DNA of 64,000 bases from Plantago major (lineage: Eukaryota; Streptophyta; Magnoliopsida; Lamiales; Plantaginaceae), in assembly GCA_026545765.1 (NCBI GenBank), contig CM048844.1, positions 68,987,035 through 69,051,034 on the forward strand. Reading direction: 5' to 3'. The notes beneath the pieces are model-generated. The model worked only from the letters and a program-made list of their open reading frames with translations, was not told where the DNA came from and searched no databases. Positions 1-13,598 of the stretch are shown here, in pieces. The first letter of the stretch is position 1; each line of letters begins with the position of its first letter. The translations under genes and the position numbers were made by a program.

Positions 1-2109
1 GAACTTTCTCCGATCAATCTTACGCTTCCGGACAACCACAACAACCACAAACACAACAACCACAGCCACAAGTGGTTGATGAAATGGTAAATGAACTCCA
101 TTTTGAATTACAAAGAATACAAGATGTCTTTGAAGAAACTCCTGAAATTGAGCAGGTTCCCCAACTCAATGAGAGGGATCAAACTGAGACATCTACTCAG
201 AATGATCAACTAGGGGAGGCAACTGAGTTGCATACTCAGGAAAGGTGTGAAGTACCAGAAACATCAAACAAAGAAACTGCACTGGGACAAGACGACCAAT
301 GTATAGAAAGGTCACAAGTTCGAGACCAATCAACTGAAATCGCCGTAAATGACTGGTTTAACTCTTACCTTGTGAAAAATTTTATACTTATAAATCTTGT
401 TACCTTATAAGAATTTCTTTGTTACAGGCTGAGTTAGAAACGCAGAAACAAGAGGAAGCTGAGAAGCTTACCTCAGATACTGAAAAAGAGGTTCCTTCAA
501 CCTCAACTCTTGAGAAATCTGAGCCTGTGCCACAGGTAAATGATTCTTAAAGAGAACTAACTTTTCAGTAAAAATGTTTGTATGCTCATTCATGATAAAT
601 GTTTCTAACAGGCTCCAACTGAGATGGAAGAAGATAAGGCAGAAATGCCAGAGACAAACCCAGAAACCAACAAGGTTTCTGAAGAACACATCACTGAGCC
701 TTCAAACTTGAAGGTATATGACAATCAAGTGAAAAGTATTCTTCATCCTGGGTTATCTTTTATCTCTTCTAATATTCAATACTTTCTACTTACAGGCTAT
801 TTCAGAAGTAGAAATGCAAGGGGATAAAGTTGCGACTTCCCCTGCATCAATGGAAATTGATGAAGCCCGTAAGGCTACATCACTCGAAAGAACACCAGAA
901 ACTGCACAAGTTTCTGAGAAAAATGAATCTGAGCTTCCTGTTGAGGAAGTAAGTAGCTCAAATCAGAATTCATTAAAAGCATATTTATGCATAGGTTCTT
1001 TCAAACTATTTCCTAAGTATTGTATTTTTCTCAGGTTCAAGAAAGAAAGGTTGATGAGGACCAGACTTCCAAGTCTCCACCTCACAACAAGATATCTGAG
1101 ACACCAATCGTCCTAGTAGAAAAAGTATCTGAGCCTGATGTTCTTACTTAGGTAACTCAGAAACTAAACTACACTTCTACTCAGATATCTACAAAAGTTT
1201 TGAAACTCACTCAAAACTCCTTCTTTCAGGCTCAAACAGATGCAAAGCAGGTTCCCATTGAAGAAACAAGGGACCTACTTCACTTCTTCAAAGCTCACAC
1301 CCTGCCAAAGCATATTCAATGCTTCAAGAAATGGCAGAAGTTAAGGTGCTCTGATCTCTCTGAAATATTGAGAATCACTGATCAACCAACCAGACGAGCA
1401 CGAGCTCTTGACCTGGAAACATATGTCCAAGCAATGTTCCCTATAGAACAATACACAGTTGCGACTCTACTACATAAGGACTTTTCCAGAGAAGTGGCGC
1501 ATAGTTTGATACATGCCTTTGAACAGGCAGATGGCCAGACAAGATTACAGATGGCATTCAAGCCAGTCCTGCCCCAGACTCTGCAATTCATACCTTCTGA
1601 AACAAGAAGAAGTTAATGGGCAGAAGATCACTATCCTGGAATCTTGTATCTGAAGATGATGAGGATGAAGAAATGAATGAAAATTACTGTGATGAACCTC
1701 CCGCTGACCATCACCAAAAGGATGATAATGACAAAAAGGATGATGATGATGCCCCTGCACCAGGGACCGGAGGAATTTCACAGAGAAACAATGCCTCAGC
1801 TGCTGAAAAGCAAACTGAGAAGACTTCACAGAAATCTCCGTCTTCATCACCTCAGAAATCTACTCATCCATCTTCTAACCAACACGCAGTTACTACTGAG
1901 CAAGTAGTTGAGCTTTCTGAAGAAACTAATCCGAAAATCTTAAACACTCAAACCAGATCTGCTCAACTCAGACAACTGTTGGAAGAAGAACAACAGCTCC
2001 ATCTTCAACTGGAAGATCAAATAGCTAAATCCAGAGATAAGATTGATCAACTACAAGATCTATACTTAGAAGAAATGATTGCTTACTCTGAGGTTAAAGA
2101 GCTACGGTA
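1..2109 (+). pseudogene. Fragment of Sirevirus-C cargo gene (second copy), multi-exon, broken
   Basis: The sequence matches the - strand cargo of element C (about 29.7-31.6 kb) over its whole length. The Gln/Pro-rich stretch, the VVDEMVNELHF motif, the block HIQCFKKWQ(K/R)LRCSDLSEIL and the acidic/coiled-coil tail (LLEEEQQLHLQLE) are all shared. Readable exons are 1-344, 428-535, 612-713, 796-948, 1035-1151 and 1230 onward; they are phase 0 and separated by GT-AG introns of about 76-86 bp. The exon ending at 1151 closes with TAG where copy C has CAG, and one extra A near 1599 shifts the frame. Homology stops abruptly near 2109, next to the Ulp1-like gene. The function is unknown; the product would be Lys/Glu-rich and probably partly coiled-coil. 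The window starts inside an exon. Confidence 0.75.
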
Positions 2110-3213
2110 ATGTGAATGAGGAAACTGAGAATGTTCCTATCCATTCCACCAATGTTCCTGAGATTACCACCAATGTTCTTGGGCCATCTTCTGATATTGC
2201 TCCCTTTGATCCTTTCACTTGCTCAGTTGATTGTGGTGGTGATAACTGTGAATGTATTATGTTGTCTGACACGATGAAGAGTATTAAAAGATGGAGTAAG
2301 GGCATGAAAGACTTGATTCAAGTTGATGATTAAGTCATCTATAAATGTGAAGTTGAAGAAATGTAAGTTTCTGTAGTTCCTAATTTTCATATTATGTTAG
2401 TAATGTTCTTTGTTTTTATAGTAATGTTTTTGGTTATTTAGACAATGTTTTTAATTTTTGAGTTATTCTTATGTTAGTAATGTTCTTTCTGTTTTGATTA
2501 ATGTTTATGTTCATTTAAATAATGTTGTTCTTTTTGAGTTCCTATTTGTTAATTCTTATGACAACAATGTTTCCTTTTTTTTTTTTGTGTAGCATTCAAG
2601 AAAGTTTCGTTTGGATATGAAATGAGTTCATGTTGAAGGAAGAATTCCACACGATGTTCCTTGGTGAGTATATTGACTCATACATTCTTGAGTGTTGGGC
2701 ACTCATGCTTAACTCTGCAGAGTTACGAAGACCAAATAGGGTGGTGGAGCATTTCTGTTTTGGATGTGCTAGTTCGGTATGTTTTTCGACTTATACTTTG
2801 CAAATGTGCTTATGAACATTATTATTATAAGAAAGTTCATTTGTTTGCTTATATATGTTTTTTTTTTTTTTTTTTTTTTTGTCTGTAGTGACCATGGTCT
2901 TTACTTTGTGGTATGTTTGAAAATAAGAATGCTGAAAAGTATTTTGAGAAAGAGGGAATGGAAGCATTGTTAGACTCCATGCAATCTTCATTTAACACAA
3001 GGCTGGTATCTAATGTAAATGTTCAATGGATGAGCTTGAAGACAGTTAAACTGGTATGAACATTACTTGTATATGCTGTAACATTATTATTATTAGTAGA
3101 AACATTTTTTAAACAATTAACTGACTTTTTTTTATGTTTTTGTTTTAATTTTTTTAAGTTCTTTGTTCCATTGTACTTCAAGAGACACTTCACTCAATAT
3201 GTGGTTGATATGG
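2110..3213 (+). pseudogene. Ulp1-like (C48) cysteine peptidase gene, 5' part, split by element A
   Basis: Exons of a SUMO-protease-like gene of the kind carried by plant MULEs. About 2110-2360 encodes a Cys/Asp-rich segment (CSVDCGGDNCEC). About 2630-2775 encodes EYIDSYILECWALMLNS. 2889-3053 encodes an acidic helix ending MSLKTVKL, and 3159-3213 encodes FFVPLYFKRHFTQYVVDM, which fits the strand before the catalytic His region of Ulp1 folds. Introns begin GTATG and are T-rich with TAATGTT words. The 2889 exon opens with TGA in the frame needed by the next exon, so decay or another acceptor is likely. The gene stops at 3213 where element A entered and resumes at 44684 in the same frame. Family assignment rests mainly on the C-terminal half. 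Confidence 0.6.
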
Positions 3214-4606
3214 TGTAAAACCCTGGATTTTCGTCCTTTCTTATTTTAATTTCCTTGTTTAGTATTTAGTTAATTATCATTAAAACTTAATTGATGAGTA
3301 ATTAATTATCTATCCTTTGTTTAGAGTCCAAGTTTGGTTGGGAACAGTCTTATACTTCTATTCCAATTATACCCTTTTCACCCTTCTAACAGACTACGTT
3401 CATGCTTCCTACTTCTACTCGCTTTCTCTCTTCTCTGTTCCTTTATCTACGGTTTCATTCCCCAGCAACTCACAAACGCATTCTATCTTAACCCTAGCAG
3501 CCAGAAAACCTCATTCATTCTCAATCTTCGCCTCTTCTTCTTCGTTCTTCGTCAAGTTCCTTCCGTCTCGATTCCGTTCAGTATGTTCTCTACCTCAACT
3601 TCTGATTCCTTCGTCCCTATCGCTCTTTCTAACTCTAGAATCGACATTCTTGCCTTCTGCATAGGATCAGTTTCAAAGGAGAGGGAATTTCAATTCGTTT
3701 CGTTCGCGTTCTAATTTGCTTTCGGATCGTCTTCAGTAAGCACCGAGTCCTATTTTTCCTCTTGTACTTCAGTTCTGGGAGGGTTGGTTTTTGCATGTTC
3801 TTGTTTGTTTCTAATTCGTGTCTTGTCAAATTTCGTATTTTCGCCTGATTTATTTCAAGAAATATGCTCTGTTTTTTTTTGTTTGCCATGCTCTGTTCTC
3901 TGTTCTTCGTTTGGCACCTGGTTTTAGGCGAACCGTTGGTTTTTCTTTTGAAAAGAGCATTATTGTTATCAACTTTTGTTGTCACCGAGTGGTTTGCGTG
4001 AGGTATATGTGTTCACAGAAGGTCACAGTTTCGAAACCTGGCATGCGTGTACAAATTTTGTTTTGTTATTTCTGTGTTCTATTTTACGTCCTGCTGTTGT
4101 TGTTTAGTTATCTCGTAATTCATGTTATCAACGTGGGATTTGGTTGAGTGGTCTTGAGGCAGAGTTTAGGTTCTCTACAGGTCGTGGGTTAGAATCATTT
4201 GTGTGTTTATTCTTGCTCTTTTTGCTTCCGGCAAGTTACGAACCTTTTTATCATTTGTGACAAAAATTGCTACAATCACTATGTAATTATGTGCGTAGTT
4301 GTTCGTTTATGTTTTTGATTTGTTTGGCCTATAGATTTGTGGGGTTAAAGGGTATCGATAATTTATCTTTGCGCAAATGTTAAGTAGTGTTATATTTTCT
4401 CAGGATTTGCGGGTGTTAAGTTTTACGAGGCTATCTAAGGTGAGTGTTCTACCCAAAAGTATATGTATAGTTTGCGAAACTACAAGAAGTTATTTTAATG
4501 TTATATATATATAGTATTGCTTCGCAAATATTGTGAAAGTTCATGAAAACAAAGTTCTGAAAATTGAATCAAAACCTTTTCTCAAGCTTCCGCACTAAAG
4601 ATATAA

Positions 4607-4665
<59 letters not shown>

Positions 4666-5322
4666 TTGATTCGATTGATTTATTTGCTTCGACCGATATG
4701 TGCGCAAATGTAGTGGAGGTTTCTGAGTGGATATACTTGGCCAGTTGTGTCTGTCGAGTTATTCATAAAGTACCTCTGCTTACTATCCCTAGATGCGAGG
4801 CAGAAGTCGCCGAGGTCGTGGGTGTAGTTGTGTTTCACCACTGTACCATGGCAGGGTCTTTGTCTTCGTCTTTGTTTGACAATGGTAGCACCCTGTCTAG
4901 AGTGATAAGGGATTGGATTGGGGTTATAAGGTTGACTGCACCAACGATAGTTTCTTCGCTTCGTTATTTGTTTTCTTCGATTATTTCTATACTATGATTC
5001 GATTGATTTAAAAACCATACTTCGTTATTACATAATTCGATGTTCACTTAGCACAGAACCTCACTGAGTTTTATCTCACACTTGATTTGTTACCTTCTTG
5101 TAGATTTTGGCACCTTGGAGTCCTAGACGTTCTGCAACAGAGAGTGGGGTTTTCTTTAAAAAGTTTGGGTTTCTTGGGAAAATTCTTTTAAACTCTTCGG
5201 TTTCCCGATAGTTAGTATTCGCTTGTGACTTTGTGTAGAGTTGTGTAAAACCTTTTGCATCTTTTCTAGACTTTTCAAATAAAGAAGTTTATTTTTATTA
5301 ATGTATTTTTCGGGGCGTTACA
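3214..5322 (+). repeat. Element A LTR1 (outer 5' LTR)
   Basis: Begins TGTAAAACCC and ends GGGGCGTTACA, 2109 bp. AATAAA at about 5278-5283, 40 bp before the end, is a possible polyadenylation signal. It holds an (AT)n run near 4610-4662. A 99-codon frame at 4698-4997 recurs in LTR2 and LTR3, but the copies are recent duplicates, so this is not evidence of coding. Confidence 0.9.
4610..4662. repeat. (AT)n microsatellite in LTR1
   Basis: Pure AT dinucleotide run of about 53 bp. The same LTR position is expanded to different lengths in LTR2 and LTR3 and is missing from LTR4. Confidence 0.95.
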
Positions 5323-7408
5323 GTTGGTATCAGAGCCTGAGTTTTTACTCGTATCAGAGCTTGAGTTTTTACTCGGGCTATACCGGGATATGATTTTCGG
5401 ACCTTGGGTTGTGCGAGTGAGGTTTCTAAGTTGCTGAAACTAGGTTGTGTGTTTCGTGTTAACTGGTTCTCGAGTTGTCGTCTTGTTACTAAAATATGAA
5501 AGTGATTGACGTATGAGTGCTCAATTTGATTTGCTTGACATATGTGATTCTAATTTTCTCGTGTCTTATGATCAAAATGTTACATGCTTGTGTTGTGTAG
5601 CATAATTTTTGCATGTCATGTGTTTTCATTTAGTGGCCCAATATTTTACTAGAGTTAGTATAAATCACTTGTAGGCCGCCGACTACATAATGATTCGTAC
5701 TAACTAGAGTTAATAAAGGATCACTATTTGATTGTATGCTTAGATAGCTGAGCATTTTCTTAATTCAAACTATAAGTGATTTGCGTGGCTCGGTGGTTTA
5801 ATTCTTCCATCTTATGATTATTTGAAAATACTTTCTAACTTATTTTAGCATCCCTTTGTCTCCTTCACTATTTGTCAGTCGAGTTATAATTTGTATGTAT
5901 GCGTTCGTTTCTATAAGTTGCTGGATCATTTCATTTCATGATTGTGTGCTTTTTCCTTTCTATTTTTTTGTTTATAGGGATTATGATAGGCGTAATTATC
6001 TTTCCTAGTTTTGCAATACTTTTAAGTGACTGCATGTATATCTATGTTTAACATTGCCTAAGAATTTTATAAATGTGTTATTGCCAAGGAAGTTTCTGAA
6101 AAATGTTTTTATTGTTTATTATATTGTACCTTGGTAAATAGAGTTCTTAATTACTTTTGTTGTTGAGCTTGGCGCATTGAACATTTGACTTTTATTAAAT
6201 TCTTAGAATGTGCTTTCAATAGTTTATCTTATGTAAGTGATAGGTCAATTGTACCATTACTTACTACACCAGCATGAATAGTAAGGCTACTTTTCTTATA
6301 TGTCTCTTACTTGATGTTTGGTTTGATTCGAATATCTGGAGAGTGTAGGGTACTTATTTTCTTACAACTCGAAATGTCCTTGCCTTGTATGTGTGAGTTC
6401 GATTGAGTCTCACAATTTGTTTTGTTTACTTTTTACTATTTTAGTTGTGTATATGTAAGGTTGGACAGAAAATTAGAAATCTAATTCAGTACTAGTGTGA
6501 TGTACTACATGTAAATGTTTTCTTAACTAATACTTTGATTGAGTCTTAGTTTGTTATGATCTTGCTCTTTATAATTTGACTCCAGCTCCTTGTTTTTTGT
6601 ATGATTAAATAAGCATGTTCCTTCCGTTTTTATCACATAATTAATTGATAATTAATTGGTGCATAGTCTGTTTCTGCTAACCATGCGGTGTGCTATTTAT
6701 TATGTCAATTCCTTACATCTTTCGTGATCAAGCAAGTTATTCCAAAACTTCCTCCGTGTTTGAATCCTTTTGTGACTGTTCACATGCTAGTTATTATTCG
6801 TGAACTTCTAACAACCATATTATGTAAACTTGATATTTATGCACAATATTCATTCCATGTAACTTATAAGTTTGTGCTTACCTTTGTTAGTCACTTATTT
6901 GTGGGGTTGCGTGGTAAATTTTAATTGCACGTTGGATAAACCCATCTGGAAACCTCCTTCCGTCTACCTTCTCTCTCTTCTTTGGCAGTAGTTAGTAACT
7001 CACGTTCTCACTTCTTCTAGAAAACGCAAAACTACATGTTCTTTAGCAAACCTTCATAGTTCTTTCACCTTCTTCATTGTAATCCTCCCGATCTTGATTA
7101 CTTAACCATATTCTCAATCTCACCAAACTTGTTTCGATAGGTTTCTAGGCCTCTTATTCAGATTGTCTTCTTTCCTTCTCCTTCTCACTCGAGAAACACC
7201 CTTGATTTTGCTTCCTGCATAGAAATTTAAAGGAGGTTGTCTAGTTTATTTCGGTGCGTTCACTTGTTAGCTATCCTTCAAGTATGTTGTCGGTAAGTTT
7301 CGAACCTTCGTGTTATATTGTTTAAGTTGTTTCGCAGAGTCAGTATCCAGAGCTCTTTGAATTCTAAAGTGAGAATTCGGGGACCAAATTCCTTGAAGGA
7401 GGGGAGAG
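5323..7408 (+). repeat. Element A internal domain 1 (non-coding)
   Basis: Starts with the PBS TGGTATCAGAGC (5325-5336). Just after it, the PBS-adjacent words (TATCAGAGC followed by TGAGTTTTTACTCG) occur a second time; this is absent in units 2 and 3. The domain ends with a purine tract (AAGGAGGGGAGAG, ending at 7408). About 2.1 kb between them has no gag, protease, RT or integrase motif on either strand. Confidence 0.85.
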
Positions 7409-8935
7409 TGTAAAACCCCGGATTTTCATCCTTCCCTATTTTAATTTCCTTGTTTAGTATTTAGTTAATTATCATTAATACTTAATTAATGAGTAATTAA
7501 TTATCTGTCCTTTCTTTAGAGTCCAAGTTTGGTTGGGAACAATCTTATTCTTCTATTCCAATTATACCCTTTTCACCCTTCTAACAGACTACGTTCCTGC
7601 TTCCTATTTCTACTCGCTTTCTCTCTTCTCCGTTCCTTTATCTACGCTTTCATTCCCCAGCAACTCACAAACGCATTCTATCTTAAACCTAGATACCAGA
7701 AAACCTCATTCATTCTCAATCTTCGCCTCTTCTTCTTCGTTCTTCATCAAGTTCCTTCCGTTTCGATTCCGTTCAGTATGTTCTCTACCTCAACATCTGA
7801 TTCCTTCGTCCCCATCGCTCTTTCTAACTCTAGAATCGACATTCTTGCCTTCTACGTAGGATCAATTTCAAAGGAGAGGGAATTTCAATTCGTTTCGTTC
7901 ACATTCTAATTTGCTTTAGGATCGTCTTCAGTAAGCACCGAATCCTATTTTTCCTCTTGTATTTCAGTTCTGGGAGGGTTGGTTTTTGCATGTTCTTGTT
8001 TGTTTCTAATTCGTGTCTTGTCAAATTTCGTATTTTCGCCTGATTTATTTCAAGAAATGCGCTCTATTTTTTTCTATTTGCCATGCTCTGTTTTCTGTTC
8101 TTCTTTTGGCACCTGGTTTTAGGCGAACCGTTGGTTTTTCTTTTGAAAAGAGCATTATTGTTATCAACTTTTGTTGTCACCGAGTGGTTTGCGTGTGGTA
8201 TATGTGTTCACAGAAGGTCACAGTTTCGAAACCTGGCATGCGTGCACAAATTTTGTTTTGTTATTTATGTGTTCTATTTTACGTCCTGCTGTTGTTGTTT
8301 AGTTATCTCGTAATTCATGTTATCAACGTGGGATTTGGTTGAGTGGTCTTGAGGCAGAGTTTAGGTTCTCTACAGGTCGTGGGTTAGAATCATTTGTGTG
8401 TTTATTCTTGCTCTTTTTTGCTTCCTGCCAGTTACGAACCTTTTTATCATTTAAGTAGGTTTCCTGTGCAAATTTTATATCAGAATGTGTTGTGGCTCTG
8501 TAGCTAGTTGGTTACATATTTGTATTGTAGAGGTTTCGGGATCGATTCCTCCCAGCCCCATTATTATGTGCCATATTTTATTTTAATTGTTGTTTGTGAC
8601 AAAAATTGCTACAATCACTATGGAATTATGTGCTTAGTTGTTCGTTTATGTTTTTGATTTGTTTGGCCTATAGATTTGTGGGGTTAAAGGGTATCGATAA
8701 TTTATCTTTGCGCAAATGTTAAGTAATGTTATATTTTATCAGGATTTGCGGGTGTTAAGTTTTACGAGGCTATCTAAGGTGAGTGTTCTACCCAAAAGTA
8801 TATGTATAGTTTGCGAAACTACAAGAAGTTATTTTAATGTTATATATATATAGTATTGCTTCGCAAATATTGTGAAAGTTCATGAAAACAAAGTTCTGAA
8901 AACTGCATCAAAACCTTTTCTCAAGCTTCCGCTCT

Positions 8936-9159
<224 letters not shown>

Positions 9160-9297
9160 TTTTGATTCGATTGATTTATTTGCTTCGACCGATATGTGTG
9201 CAAATGTGGTGGAGGTTTCTGAGTGGATATATTGTGAAAGTTCATGAAAACAAAGTTCTGAAAACTGCATCAAAACCTTTTCTCAAGCTTCCGCTCT

Positions 9298-9298
9298 A

Positions 9299-9378
<80 letters not shown>

Positions 9379-9384
9379 GTATAT
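9298..9384. repeat. AT-rich microsatellite in LTR2, second copy
   Basis: Second, shorter AT/GTAT run inside the duplicated block. The unequal length of the two runs fits slippage after the duplication. Confidence 0.93.
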
Positions 9385-10043
9385 GTTTTGATTCGATTGA
9401 TTTATTTGCTTCGACCGATATGTGTGCAAATGTGGTGGAGGTTTCTGAGTGGATATACATGGCCAGTTGTGTCTGTCGAGTTATTCACAAAGTACCTCTG
9501 CTTACGATCCCTAGATGCGAAGCAGAAGTCGCCGAGGTCGTGGGTGTAGTAGTTTTTCACCTCTGTACCATGGCAGGGTCTTTGTCTTCGTCTTTGTTTG
9601 ACTGTGGTACCACCTTGTCTAGAGTGATAAGGGCTTGGATTGGGGTTATAAGGTTGACTGCACCAACGATAGTTTCTTCGATTCGTTATATGTTTTCTTC
9701 GATTATTTTTATATTATGATTCGATTGATTTAAAAACCATACTTCGTTATTACATAATTCGATGTTCACTTAGCACAGAACCTCACTGAGTTTTATCTCA
9801 CAATTAATTTGTTACCTTTTTGTAGATTTTGGCACCCTGAGTCCTAGACGTTCAGCAATAGAGAGTGGGCTTTTCTTTAAAAAGTTAAGGTTTATTGGGA
9901 AAATTCTTTTAAACTCTTCGGTTTCTCGATAGTTAGTATTCGCTTGTGACTTTGTGTAGAGTTGTGTAAAACCTTTTGCATCTTTTCTATACTTTTCAAA
10001 TAAAGAAGTTTATTTTTATTAATGTATTTTTCGGGGCGTTACA

Positions 10044-12108
10044 GTTGGTATCAGAGCCTGAGTTTTTACTCGGGCTATACCGGGATATGATTTTCGGACC
10101 TTGGGTTGTGCGAGTGAGGTTTCTAAGTTGCTGAACCTAGGTTGTGTGTTTCGTGTTAACTGGTTCTCGAGTTGTCGTCTTGTTACTAAAATATGAAAGT
10201 GATTGACGTATGAGTGCTCAATTTGATTTGCTTGACATATGTGATTCTAATTTTCTCGTGTCTTATGATCAAAATGTTACATGCTTGTGTTGTGTAGCAT
10301 ATTTTTGCATGTCATGTGTTTTCATTTAGTGGCCCGATATTTTACAAGAGTTAGTATAAATCACTTGTAGGCCGCCGACTACATAATGATTCGTACTAAC
10401 TAGAGTTAATAAAGGATCACTATTTGATTGTATGCTTAGATAGCTGAGCATTTTCTTAATTCAAACTATAAGTGATTTGCGTGGCTCGGTGGTTTAATTC
10501 TTCCATCTTGTGATTATTTGAAAATACTTTCTAACTTATTTTAGCATCCCTTTGTCTCCTTCGCTATTTGTCTGTCGAGTTATAATTTGTATGTATGCGT
10601 TAGTTTCTACAAGTTGCTGGATCATTTAATTTCATGATTGTGTGCTTCTTCCTTTCAATAGTTTTGTTTAAAGGGATTACGATAGGCGTAATTATCTTTC
10701 CTGGTTTTGCAATACTTTTAAGTGACTGCATGTATATCTATGTTTAACATTGCCTAAGAATTTTATAAATGTGTTATTGCCAAGGAAGGTTCTGAAAAAT
10801 GTTTTTATGGTTGATTATATTGTACCTTGGTAAATAGAGTTCTTAATTACTTTTGTTGTCGAGCTTGACGCATTGAAAATTTGACTTTTATTAAATTCTT
10901 AGAATGTGCTTTCAATAGTTTATCTTATGTAAGTGTTAGATCAATTGTACCATTACTTACTACACCAGCAAGAATAGAAAGGCTACTTTTCTTATATGTC
11001 TGTTACTTGATGTTTGGTTTCGATTCGAATGTCTTGAGAGTGTTGGATGCTTATTTTCTTACAACTCGAAATGTCCTTGCCTTGTATGTGTGAGTTCGAT
11101 TGAGTCTCACAATTTGTTTTGTTTACTTTTTACTATGTTAGATGTGTATATGTAAGGTTGGACAAAAAAATTAGAAATCTAATTCAGTACTAGTGTGATG
11201 TACTACATGTAAATGTTTTCTTAACTAATACTTTGAGTGAGTCTTAGTTTGTTATGAGCTTGCTCTTTAAAATTTGACTCCGGCTCCTTGTTTTACGTAG
11301 GATTAAATAAGCATGTTCCTTCCGTTTTTATCACATAATTAATTGATAATTAATTGGTGCATAGTCTGTTTCTGCTAACCAAGCGGTGTGCTATTTATGA
11401 TGCCAAATCCTTACATCTTTCGTGATCAAGCAAGTTATTTCAAAACTTCCTCCGTGTTTGAATCCTTTTGTGACTGTTCACATGCTAGTTATTATTCGTG
11501 AACTTCTAATAACCATATTATGTAAACTTGATATTTATGCACAATATTCATTCCATGTAACTTATTAGTTTATGCTTACCTTTGTTAGTCACTTATTTGT
11601 GGGGTTGCGTGGTAAATTTTAATTGCACGTTGGATAAAACCCATCTGGAAACCTCCTTCCGTCTACCTTCTCTCTCTTCTTTAGCCGTATTTAGTAACTC
11701 ATGTTCTCACTTCTTCTAGAAAATGCAAATCTACATGTTCTTTAGCAAACCTTCACAGTTCTTTCACCTTCTTCGTTGTAATCCTCCTGATCTTGATTAC
11801 TTAACCATATTCTCAATCTGGCCAAACATGTATCGATAGGCTTCTTGGCCTCTTATTCAGATTGTCTTCTTTCCTTCTCCTTCTCACTCGAGAAACACCC
11901 TTGATTTTGCTTCCTGCATAGAAATTTAAAGGAGGGTTGTCTAGTTTATTTCGGTGCGTTCACTTGTTAGCTAGCCTTCAAGTATGTTGTCGGTAAGTTT
12001 CGAACCTTCGTGTTATATTGTTTAAGTTGTTTCGCAGAGTCAGTATCCAGAGATCTTTGAATTCCAAAGTGAGAATTTGGGGACCAAATTCCTTTAAGGA
12101 GGGGAGAG
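10044..12108 (+). repeat. Element A internal domain 2 (non-coding)
   Basis: PBS TGGTATCAGAGC at 10046-10057 and purine tract AAGGAGGGGAGAG just before 12109. It is collinear with internal domain 1 apart from scattered substitutions and small indels. No retrotransposon protein motif is seen; the 70-codon frame near 10881 is not conserved in the sister copies. Confidence 0.85.
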
Positions 12109-13518
12109 TGTAAAACCCCGGATTTTCGTCCTTCCTTATTTTAATTTCCTTGTTTAGTATTTAGTTAATTATCATTAATACTTAATTAATGAGTAATTAA
12201 TTATCTATCCTTTGTTTAGAGTCCATGTTTGGTTCTACTTCTATTCCAATTATACCCTTTTCACCCTTCTAACAGACTACGTTTTTGCTTCCTACTTCTA
12301 CTCGCTTTCTCTCTTCTCCGTTCCTTTATCTACGCTTTTAATCCCCAGCAACTCACAAACGCATTCTATCTTAAACCTAGCAGCTAGAAAACCTCATTCA
12401 TTCTCAATCTTCGCCTCTTCTTCTTCGTTCTTCGTCAAGTTCCTTCCGTTTCGATTCCATTCAGTAAGTTCTCTACCTTAACTTCTGGTTTCCTTTGTCC
12501 CTATCGCTCTTTCTAACTGTAGAATCGGCATTCTTGCCTTCTGCATAGGATCTGTTTGAAAGGAGAGGGAATTTCGATTCGTTTCGTTCGCATTCTAATT
12601 TGCTTTCGGATCGTCTTCAGTAAGCACCGAATCCTCTTTTTCCTCTTGTATTTCAGTTCTGGGAGGGTTGGTTTTTGCGTGTTCTTGTTTGTTTCTAATT
12701 TGTGTCTTGTCAAATTTTGTATTTTCGCCTGATTTATTTCAAGAAATATGCTCTGTTTTTTTCTGTTTGCCATGCTCCGTTTTATGTTCTTCGTTTGGCT
12801 CCTGGTTTTAGGCGAACAATTGTTTCTTCTATTGAAAAGAGAATTATTGTTATCAACTTTAGTTGTCACCGAGTGCTTTGCGTGACGTATATGTGTTCAC
12901 AAAAGGTCACAGTTTAGAAACCTGGCATGCATGCACAAATTTTGTTTTGTTATTTCTGTGTCCTGTTTTACGTCCTGCTGTTGTTGTTTAGTTATCTCGT
13001 GATTCATGTTATCAACGTGGGATTTGGTTGAGTGGTCTTGAGCCAGAGTTTAGGTTCTCTACAGGTCGTGGGTTAGAATCATTTGTGTGTTTGTTCTTGC
13101 TCTTTTTGCTTCCTGCCTGTTACGAACATTTTTATCGTTTAAGTAGGTTTCCTGTGCAAATTTTATATGAGAATGTGTTGTGGCTCTGTGGCTATTTGGC
13201 TACATGTTTGTTTTGTAGAGGTCTCGGGATCGATTCCTCCCACCCCATTATTATGTTCCATATTTTATTTTAATTGTTGTTTGTGACAAAAATTGCTACA
13301 ATCACTATGTAATTATGTGCTTAGTTCTTCGTTTGTGTTTTTGATATGTTTGGCCTATAGATTTGTGGGCTTAAAGGGTATCGATAATTTATCTTTGCGC
13401 AAATGTTAAGTAGTGTTATATTTTATCAGGATTTGCGGGTGTTAAGTTTTACGAGGCTATCTAAGGTGAGTGTTCTACCCAAAAGTATATGTTTAGTTTG
13501 CGAAACTACAAGAAGTTA

Positions 13519-13598
<80 letters not shown>

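Noticed and set aside
3317..3714. Frames of 115-126 codons at 3317/3334 with relatives at 7529 and 42604
   Set aside because: They lie near the 5' ends of the A LTRs, differ in length between copies, have Ser/Phe-rich low-complexity composition and no start context; treated as LTR sequence.
4698..4997. 99-codon frame recurring at 4698, 9420 and 13631 in the LTRs of element A
   Set aside because: The three copies are recently duplicated LTRs, so conservation is expected without selection. LTR4 lacks the start, and no domain is recognisable.
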